From Verrucomicrobiales bacterium (GTDB lineage: Bacteria > Verrucomicrobiota > Verrucomicrobiia > Verrucomicrobiales > DEV007), in NCBI GenBank assembly GCA_007123695.1, contig SLGN01000350.1, positions 1 through 6,301 on the forward strand: a stretch of 6,301 nucleotides of DNA. The letters run 5' to 3'. The notes below the pieces were generated by a model that was not told the DNA's origin, made no database searches, and saw only the letters and a list, made by a program, of their open reading frames with translations. Positions 1 through 6,301 of the stretch are shown one piece after another. A program made the position numbers and the translations under genes. Each line of letters begins with the position of its first letter. The stretch's first letter is position 1.

Positions 1-282
1 GCCGGCAGCACTACCGGCTCCTTTGGCTACGCCCAGATCGGGCACGGCGGCGACCTTTCCCCCGGCGACCTCGACGGCTCGATCACCGTCGTTTCCCGCT
101 CGGGCGGCATCCTTGTCCGGGGCGGGGCTTCGACCGGGCGCTACGCCCAGATCGGCCATGGAGGCGCCAATGACGGAGGGGCGATGAGCGGCGATCTCAC
201 CGTCGTCGCGGACCAAGGCGGCGACATCGAGGTCCTCGGTGGCAACCATCTCACCAGCTACGCCATGATCGGTCACGGCGCC
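1..282 (+). repeat. Repeat array 1, C-terminal end of an array (3 units)
   Basis: Three signature units are seen: YAQIGHGG at 28-51, YAQIGHGG at 142-165 and YAMIGHGA at 259-282, spaced 38 and 39 residues. Between signatures are strand-like segments such as DGSITVV and SGDLTVV. The last unit departs from the consensus (GHGA) just before spacer module A. The matching last unit before spacer B (4513-4536, YAMFGHGD) departs at the same place, which suggests a conserved array-to-spacer boundary. Confidence 0.85.
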
Positions 283-3200
283 GCCGCCGGCAGCGACACC
301 AGCGGCACCCGCGAGGGAGGGCTGCGGATCTTCGCCGACGGAGTCCTGCGCGCCACCGACGGCACCGCCGGGCCCAACACCCATCTCGCCCACCAGACCG
401 CCGGAGGACTCGCCGCCGCCGACTACCTCGGAGGAAACGCGCTCCAGATCATCGGAAACGGCGGCGTCTTCGCAACCGACGCGGCTCTCGCGGGCGTCGG
501 GACGATGCTACGGAGCAACTTCGGCCAAGGGCCCATCGCCCTCGCGTTGCCCAACCAAATCGACTTCTTCATCGATGCCGGCAACGACCAGGCCGTGGAT
601 ACCGCTGATGGTTTCTACCTGCTCACTGGCGGATCCATCACGATGCTCAGCGGCTACCAGAACGCGGGTACCGGAGGCGTGACCCTCGTCGCCGGATGGG
701 ACGGCACCGGCTTCTCGCAGAGCGGTTCGGTGAGCTACGCTGTGGGCGATCCGGGTCCGCCCGAGGTGCTGGACTTCGGAATGCCGACGATCCTGGCGGG
801 TGCAGCGGCGCTCGGCCTCGACTTCAACTGCGCCAGCTTCGGGAACGACGGAGCGCTCCTCACCGTCGGCAGCGAGAGCCAGACCACGCGCGTCGGTCTC
901 GGCAGCGCGGGCGGCCCGAACGCCTTCGCCGGCGCCGGCATCCGCCTGCGGGCGAGCAATTCCACGGCGGACGCGGCGACGCAGCTAGGCTACTACGGCA
1001 CCGGGGGAGCCATCGGCGGTGGGATCGACGTGCGCGTGCAGGATCAGTCCCTTCTCATGACCTCGGGGGCGGCGGACGGCGCCTTCACCCAGATCGGCCA
1101 CGGAGGCAGCGGCGCGAGCGCGGTCGGCGGCATCGACGCCGACATCTCGGTGAGCTTCTGCGAACCCTCCGACCTCGCGCTCGCGGCGGGCGGCGATGGC
1201 GCCTACGCCCAGATCGGCCATGGCGGAGTCGGGCTCGCGGGGGTTTTCTCCGGAGCCGTCACCATCGACGGCGCTCGCGACGTGTCCCTCGTCAGCGGCG
1301 GAGATCAGGCCTACACCCAGATCGGCCACGGCGGCTCCACTGGGACCTCGGGCATCGGCGGCGCCCCCACCTTTGTCTTGCGCAGCGTCTCGGCCAGCGG
1401 CGCGGTCCAAGTCGTGAATACTGCCGGGGCGGTGTCGCTCGCAGGCGGCGCGGATGATGAGAACGCCTACTCGCAGATCGGCCACGGCGGCATCGGCATC
1501 GCGAGCGGCGGGAGCATCGGCGGCGCAGTCACCGTGGAAGCGGGCGCTGGCGGGGTGACGCTCCAGGGGGGCTTGGGCAGCACCGCGCACGCCTTGATCG
1601 GCAACGGGGGCTACCAGATTTCCTCGCCGCTTTCCGGGAATGTCATCGTCACCGCCACCGGCACGGGATCGGGCGACGGGATCCAGCTCCTGGGTGGTGA
1701 CGGACCGCATACCTATTCGGCACCGCGCTCGGGCTTCTCCGGCGCGATGATCGGCAACGGCGGCTACGCGACCGCTGCGGTGTCCGGCGACACCACCGTC
1801 ACCGTGGCCAATGGCGGCCTGTTGATGCGGGGCGGCGAGGGCTACTACAGCAATGCCACCATCGGCCACGCCAGCCAGGCTGGCAGCGGGAACATCAGCG
1901 GAAACGTCGAGGTCAACGTGGGCGGCGGCGACATCACCATCGAGGCGGGCAGCGTCGAATGGTTCTCCTTCGCCCAGATCGGCCACGGCGGCTGGGACAA
2001 TCGCAACCACTCCGGCCAGATCGACGTGACGGCAGACACCGGCGACATCGTCCTCGTGGGCCCGGACGGCGCGACCTACGGATACGCCAAGATCGGGCAT
2101 GGCGGCTACCAGAACTCGGCAAGCGAGCGAACGAAGTCCGGCGCGGTGACCGTCACGGCGACCGCAGGCGAGATTTCGCTCGAAAGCCGCGACGGGCGCT
2201 TCGCCTACACCCAGATCGGGCATGGAGGCTTGGGCAAGGGAAATTTCATGCGCGGGGAGTTTCACGATGACATCGAGGTCACGGCGGGCCGGGGCATTTC
2301 GCTCGCGGGCGGCAGCAACCAGGACACCTTTGCCATGATCGGCCATGGTGGCACCAACGTGCGAGGCATCTTCTCCGGAGCGGTGACCGTGCAGGCCGGG
2401 CAAGGGGGCCTTGCGATGGCCGCCGGTTCCGGTGCCCGCGCGTTCACCCAGATCGGCCACGGAGGCTACAACGAGGCCGGTGTGGACGGCGTCTACACCA
2501 TCACCGGCGCGAACGTCAGCGTCGGAGCCGGGCGGATCGACATGGACGGCGGCAGCGGAACCAACGCCTACGCCATGATCGGCAACGGAGGGGCTTTGAT
2601 CCACGGGTCCTCCGTCGGTAGCGTAACGGTGACGGCCACGGGTGCCGGCCCCGACGACGGCATCAGCATGAGCGGTGGCACCGCGCAGTCGTCTTTCGTG
2701 AGGATCGGTAGCGGAACGGGCGCCGCGTCGGGCGCGGATCCCGTCCAGATGAGCGCCGCGGGCGCGGTCAACGTCAGCTCCGCCTCGGGCGGGGTGTCCT
2801 TGCAAGGCGGCGCTGCCCGTGCCTTCGCCATGATCGGGAACGGTGGTCTGGGCAAAACGAGCTTCATGAGCGGCACATACCACGGAGACGTCACCGTGAC
2901 CTCCGCCCGAGGAGTCCTTCTCGGCGCGGGTGCCGAGGACGCCTTCGCCATGATCGGCCACGGCGGCACGAACGTGCGCGGGATCTTCTCCGGCGTGGTG
3001 ACCGTGCAGGCCGGCGCCGAGGGCCTCGCGATGTCCGGGGGAACCGGAGGCCGCGCTTTCGTCCAGATCGGCCACGGCGGCTACAACGAGGCGGGGGCTG
3101 CGGGCGTCTACACCATCACCGATGCGAACGTGGAAATCGAGGCGGGTCGGCTGGTCATGAACGGCGGCACCGGCACCCACAGCTACGCCATGATCGGAAA

Positions 3201-6200
3201 CGGCGGCGCCTACATCGCCGGCGCTTCCACCGGCAACGACGTCACCGTCACGACCACGGGCACGGGCGCCGACGACGGCGTGGAGATGCGGGCGGGCAAC
3301 GCCGAGTCGGCCTTCGTCATGATCGGCAGCGGTACCCGCTCGACCGCGGCCGCCGCCAACCCCGGCAACATGGACGCCTCGGGCACCGTCACCGTCACCT
3401 CCGCCGGCGGCGGGATCTCGCTCGAGGGCCGTTCGACGCGTGCCTTCGCCCAGATCGGCAACGGCGGCTTCGAGGTCGATGGCGACTTCTCCGGCGACAC
3501 CATCGTGAGGTCGCTCGGAGGCGGCGTCCACGACGGCATCGTCCTCCGCGGCGGAGGCGGCTCCCACGCCTCCGCGACTATCGGCAGCTCGAACAACAAC
3601 GCGATCGGTTCCATCACCTCGAACACCCTCGTCGAGATCGCGGGGGGCGGGCTCGCCCTGGAAGCGGGTACCGGCACCCTCGCGCAGGCCGCGATCGGGA
3701 TGCAGAGCCGCTTCTTCCGAGGCGACCGCATCGGCGACGTCACCGTGACCGTCGGCAGCGGCGACGTTTCCCTGATCGCCTCGAACGGCACCGCCGCGCA
3801 GGCCCACATCGGCGGCGGCGGCTACGGTGCGGGCAACGGGGCCAACGGCCGCATCTCCGGCGACGTCAGCCTCACCGTCTCCGACGGCAGCTTGACCTTG
3901 AGGGGCGGCGACGGCGGCTACAGCAGCTACGCGATGATCGGGAACGGCGGCTCTTCTACGCGGGCCGGGAACATCGACGGCTCGGTCACGGTCGTCGTGA
4001 GCTCCGACATCCACATGGCCGCCGGTGCCGGCAACCGCTCCTACGCCATGATCGGCAACGGAGGCACCGCCCAGACCGGCAGCCACGGCGCGGCAGGCGA
4101 CGCCATCCGGGTCGTTTCCGAAACGGGCGACATCACCATGGTCTCCGGGTCGGGCATCGATTCCTTCGCCCAGATCGGCATGGGCGGGGCGACCTCGCCC
4201 GGCGCGATGCAGGGGGAAATCTGCGTCATCGCCGGCGGCGCGATCGCCATGGACGCGAGCGGGGCAGGCGACACCGGCAACTACGTCCAGATCGGCCACG
4301 GCGGTCGCATCGTGACCGGCGACCTCGACGGCAAGATCGTCGTCGTGGCCCGGGAGACCGACGGCATCTCGCTCCTGGCGGGGCCGGGCACCGGCGCCTA
4401 CGCCCAGATCGGGCACGGCGGCATCGGCACCAGCGGAGCGATGACCGGCGACCTCTACGTCGTCGCCGAGACCGGCGACCTTAGCCTGGCGGGAGGTTCG
4501 GGCGGCTCGGCCTACGCCATGTTCGGCCACGGCGACGGCGCCCGCAGCTCCCTCGGGCAGCGCGGCGGCGGCGTCCACCTCTTCGCCCAGGGCGACCTCG
4601 TCGGCAGCGGCGGGACCGGCGCGGCGGGCCAGGGGAACGTCTTCTTCTTCCACCAGAACAACAACGGCCTCCAAGCCGCCGACTACCTCGGCGGCGACGG
4701 CTACCAAAAGGTCGCCAACGGTTCCATCTTCATGCCCGCCTACGCCAGCGCCGACGAGAGCACCATCATCAACGGCAACATCGGCCTCGGCAGCATCGTC
4801 ATCATCGACGACTCCGACACCGACTACGTCATCGACAGCGGCGACGCCTTCGTGAACACCTCCGACGATTTCCTCGTCATCACCGGAGGCAACGTCACCA
4901 TGCTCAGCAGCTACCAGAACGCGGGCAGCGGCGCAGTGACCCTCGTGGCGGGATGGAACGGCGTCGGCACGCCCACGCCCGGCAGCGTCACCTTCAACAA
5001 CGGCAACCTCTGCGAGCCGGTCATCTCCAACCCCGGCATCGGGATCGACTTCAACGACTGCGGCACCTTCGGCAACGGCGGGGCCACCGTCACCCTCGGC
5101 TCGGCTGCCCAGACCTCGCGCGTTGCCGTCGGCAGCCGCGGCGGCGCCAACACCGTGGCGGGCTATGGGCTCTCCCTGGTCGGTGGCAACGGCGCCGCCA
5201 ACGCCTCGACCCAGTTCGGCTTCCGCACCGACGGGAGCGGGGCGGCTACGGGCGGGATCCAGATCTTCCTCAAGGAGGGAGGCCTCTCCCTGCAAGGGGG
5301 AAGCGCCAGCGCCGCCTACGCCCAGATCGGCCACGGAGGCACCGGGGCGACGAGCGCGACGATCAATGCGCCGATCTCCATCAGCTTCTGCGAGCCCGGC
5401 GACGTCGGCGTCCTCGCCGGGGCGGGCTCGGGCGCCTACGCCCAGATCGGCCATGGCGGCAACGCCTGGAACGGCAATCGCGGCGGCGACATCCGCATCG
5501 AGGGCGCCGGCGCGGTCTCCCTCGTCTCCCGCATCGCCAACGGCTACACCCAGATCGGGCACGGTGGCGCTGAGGTGAGCGGTGTTTTCGGCCAGGGCTC
5601 GCTCGTAGGCTCGGTCTTCGTCGAAGCCGCCGGGGGCGTCTCCCTCAACGGCGGCACCGGGGGCAACACCTACTCGCAGATCGGCCACGGGGGCTCCCGC
5701 CATATCGGCCACCACGAGGGTGCCGTCACCGTCCTCTCGGGCGGCAGCGTCGAGGCCCGCGGCGGCACCTCCGACACCGCCGCCGTCCAGATCGGCCACG
5801 GCGGACGTGCCACGACCAGCGCCGCCCTCTCCTCCATCGGGCCCGGCGACATCCTCGTCGAGGCCGAGGACGACGTCCTGCTGCACGCGGGCACAGGCAA
5901 CTACGCCAGCGCCACCATCGGCCATGGCAACCACCTCGCCGCCCTTTCCAGCTTCGCCGAGAGTTCCGTCACGGTGAAGGCGGGGCGGCATATCGAGCTG
6001 CTCGGGCCTCAGTTCGCAGTTTACACGTCTCGTTCCTATGCTTCGGCCCAGATTGGGCACGGAGGCACTCGCTCGAATGTCGGGGATGCGAGCGGTGCCT
6101 TGGGCTACAGTGGAAACATCCTCGTCGAAGCCGGAGGCAAGCTCGACCTCATCGCCGCGCGCAACGGTGCCAGCTACAACTATGCCTACATCGGCAATGG

Positions 6201-6301
6201 TGCCTACTTTCGAGCCCCCGGCACCTACACCGGGGACATCACTGTGCGCACCGGCCTGGTCGAGGGCCTCGACGCCTACGGCATCACCATCCAGGCCGCC
6301 A
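1..6301 (+). CDS. Giant repetitive beta-solenoid surface protein (haemagglutinin/adhesin-like), internal fragment
   Basis: Frame 1 is open through all 2100 codons, with no start or stop, so this is an interior fragment of a larger gene. About 40 copies of a [Y/F]-A-[Q/M]-I-G-[H/N]-G-G signature recur every 36-52 residues. They are separated by strand-like segments such as SGDVTV and GGISLxGG. Two spacer modules (residues about 95-361 and 1513-1772) interrupt the arrays. Only six cysteines are visible, five of them in the spacers. Repeat copies differ mostly at third positions of this frame (Gly GGC/GGG/GGT/GGA, His CAC/CAT), which supports the frame and strand. Known: Gly-rich tandem beta-strand repeats are typical of type V secreted passengers such as FHA-like proteins and autotransporters, which act at the cell surface or outside it. 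Inferred: an elongated beta-helical adhesin or structural protein. No signal peptide, TPS domain, barrel or enzyme motif is visible, so the secretion route and ligand are unknown. A very large non-adhesive surface-layer or matrix protein is an alternative. Confidence 0.93.
283..1083 (+). other. Spacer module A, a roughly 267-residue domain between repeat arrays
   Basis: This coding segment lacks the regular QIGHGG signature. Landmarks in order are ADYLGG (ending at 435), an Asp-containing stretch IDFFIDAGNDQ (near 559-591), TMLSGYQNAG (640-669), VTLVAGWDG (679-705), LDFNCASFGN (near 817-846), TRVGLGSAGG (near 883-915) and a degenerate ATQLGYYG (976-999). The order matches spacer module B. An SFCEP motif (1153-1167) follows one unit into the next array. 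From memory, VTLVAGWDG followed by VGSxxGG and QLGYxG occurs in giant FHA-like proteins; this was not checked. It could be a capping or hinge domain, or a more diverged stretch of the same beta-helix. No catalytic motif is recognised. Confidence 0.75.
2206..2823 (+). repeat. Tandem segmental duplication, copy 1 (five units)
   Basis: This block of five signature units is closely repeated by the next block. Its marks are HGGLGKGNFM (near 2221-2250), GHGGTNVRGIFSG (2341-2379), VTVQAG, GHGGYNEAG (2455-2481), VYTIT, YAMIGNGG (2569-2592), a DDGI stretch (near 2653-2664) and FVRIGSGT (2695-2718). Each recurs 615-621 bases later in the same order, and the nucleotide sequence around TNVRGIFSG is also similar. 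Duplication of a five-unit block is the simplest explanation. Confidence 0.85.
2824..3444 (+). repeat. Tandem segmental duplication, copy 2 (five units)
   Basis: This is the second copy of the five-unit block. Its marks are HGG-equivalent NGGLGKTSFM (near 2839-2868), GHGGTNVRGIFSG (2956-2994), GHGGYNEAG (3070-3096), VYTIT, YAMIGNGG (3184-3207), ADDGV (near 3268-3282) and FVMIGSGT (3313-3336). The offset from copy 1 drifts from 615 to 621 bases, all multiples of three, so the frame is kept. The similarity ends near 3470, where the next unit (FEVDGDFSG) diverges. Confidence 0.85.
4255..5694 (+). repeat. Higher-order repeat, copy 2
   Basis: This is the partner of 1-1491. The nearest matches are at protein level, with scattered nucleotide differences, so the duplication looks older than the tandem five-unit block at 2206-3444. 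Small in-frame length changes occur mainly inside the spacer and just after the 5545 unit. Confidence 0.8.
4537..5316 (+). other. Spacer module B, a roughly 260-residue domain homologous to spacer A
   Basis: Landmarks run in the same order as in module A: a HQNNNGLQAADYLGG stretch ending at 4695, an acidic segment rich in Asp (near 4795-4880, including IIDDSDTDYVID), TMLSSYQNAG (4897-4926), VTLVAGWNG (4936-4962), IDFNDCGTFGN (near 5044-5076), TSRVAVGSRGG (near 5113-5145) and STQFGFRT (5206-5229). Over 25 aligned residues around YQNAG/VAGW (637-711 against 4894-4968), 19 are identical. This copy has an extra Cys (5011) in a CEP motif not seen at that place in A. Function is unknown; the acidic segment could bind calcium, which is only a guess. 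Confidence 0.78.
5317..6301 (+). repeat. Repeat array 3, start of the next array, continuing past the window
   Basis: Eight signature units start at 5317, 5437, 5545, 5671, 5782, 5908, 6043 and 6181. The first four match the first units of array 2 (1084, 1204, 1312, 1468), including SFCEPGD (5383-5403) against SFCEPSD (1153-1173). The next three units have no clear partner in array 2. The last unit (YAYIGNGA, with GTYTGDITV) resembles the 1588 unit (HALIGNGG, PLSGNVIV). Array 3 therefore appears to have gained, or array 2 lost, about 390 bp (three units). The pattern runs to the window edge without a stop. Confidence 0.83.

Larger units (their letters stand above)
1..1491 (+). repeat. Higher-order repeat, copy 1 (array end, spacer A, array start)
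   Basis: This segment aligns in order with about 4255-5694. Offsets are 4254-4257 bases in the units before the spacer and through VTLVAGW, 4233 after the spacer (1084, 1204 and 1312 units) and 4203 at the 1468 unit; all are multiples of three. Paired motifs are DGSITVV/DGKIVVV, GAMSGDLTVV/GAMTGDLYVV, ADYLGG, YQNAG, VAGW, SFCEP and VSLVS. The period is therefore about 1,410-1,420 residues. Confidence 0.8.
1084..4536 (+). repeat. Repeat array 2, about 29 beta-solenoid units
   Basis: Units start at 1084, 1204, 1312, 1468, 1588, 1741, 1852, 1969, 2083, 2206, 2329, 2443, 2569, 2695, 2824, 2944, 3058, 3184, 3313, 3445, 3571, 3685, 3799, 3928, 4042, 4165, 4282, 4399 and 4513. Spacing is 36-52 residues, mostly 37-43. 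The usual unit is the signature, a variable loop, SG-x-[V/I]-T-V, a turn, G-x-[I/V/L]-x-[L/M]-x-G-G, then the next signature. Q in the signature almost always goes with H three residues on, while M more often goes with N. Three consecutive units (3571, 3685, 3799) have lost both the aromatic and the His/Asn. Units of about 39 residues would fit two coils of a beta-helix with about 19-20 residues per coil, as in FHA; this is inference. Confidence 0.85.

Noticed and set aside
442..465. LQIIGNGG in spacer A as an extra signature unit
   Set aside because: It aligns with YQKVANGS in spacer B, so it belongs to the spacer core and is not a unit of the array.
696..1457. 253-codon plus-strand open frame in another frame
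   Set aside because: It is Arg-rich shadow sequence typical of an off-frame reading of a GC-rich gene, and it overlaps the continuous frame 1 gene.
3210..3809. 199-codon minus-strand open frame rich in Pro and Val
   Set aside because: It is antisense shadow of the repeat array; no ribosome binding site or recognisable domain was seen.
5267..5282. AAGGAGGG, which resembles a strong ribosome binding site
   Set aside because: It is in frame within the gene, encodes KEG, and no convincing start with a separate reading frame follows.
4953..5578. Two overlapping plus-strand open frames (206 and 151 codons)
   Set aside because: They are off-frame, with Arg/Pro/Ala-biased composition, and lie entirely inside the frame 1 gene with its conserved motifs.
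985..6060. Long minus-strand open frame (1691 codons) with repetitive ADLGVG-like sequence
   Set aside because: It lies in exact codon register opposite the plus-strand gene. It stays open because the sense frame almost never uses TTA, CTA or TCA; its stop is the complement of a sense Leu CTA at 985-987. Its start is only GTG opposite a sense His codon. Variation between repeats falls at third positions of the plus frame, which are first positions of this frame.
1..6301. CRISPR array suggested by the regularly spaced short repeats
   Set aside because: The repeats are degenerate at DNA level and differ at synonymous positions. Spacing is in multiples of three and the whole stretch is translated, so this is a protein repeat.

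Overview
The window is the interior of one very large gene. Plus-strand frame 1 is open from base 1 to base 6301, which is 2100 complete codons plus one base. There is no stop, no credible start or ribosome binding site, and no intergenic space, so both ends of the gene lie outside. Synonymous third-position variation among the repeats shows that this is the coding frame. A 5.1 kb open frame on the minus strand (985-6060) is its codon-register shadow.

The product is a Gly/Ala/Ser/Thr/Val-rich, nearly cysteine-free protein made of about 40 degenerate units of mostly 36-44 residues. Each unit carries the signature [Y/F]-A-[Q/M]-I-G-[H/N]-G-G followed by two short beta-strand-like segments. This is the appearance of a right-handed beta-helical or solenoid surface protein: a filamentous-haemagglutinin-like or other type V secreted passenger. 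The secretion signal, TPS domain and barrel are not in view.

Layout: 1-282, end of one repeat array; 283-1083, spacer module A, with little of the signature; 1084-4536, a long repeat array containing a tandem duplication of about 618 bp (2206-2823 and 2824-3444); 4537-5316, spacer module B, homologous to A; 5317-6301, the start of the next array. Bases 1-1491 align with about 4255-5694, so a higher-order period of about 1,410-1,420 residues (29 units plus one spacer) lies over the short repeat.

The organism is probably a high-GC Gram-negative bacterium, because in-frame codons end mostly in C or G and the protein looks like a type V secretion passenger. From memory, similar motif combinations occur in giant 'filamentous haemagglutinin' proteins of Proteobacteria, Chlorobi and Verrucomicrobiota. 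The window alone does not fix the taxon. No RNA gene, mobile element, CRISPR array, promoter or terminator was found.
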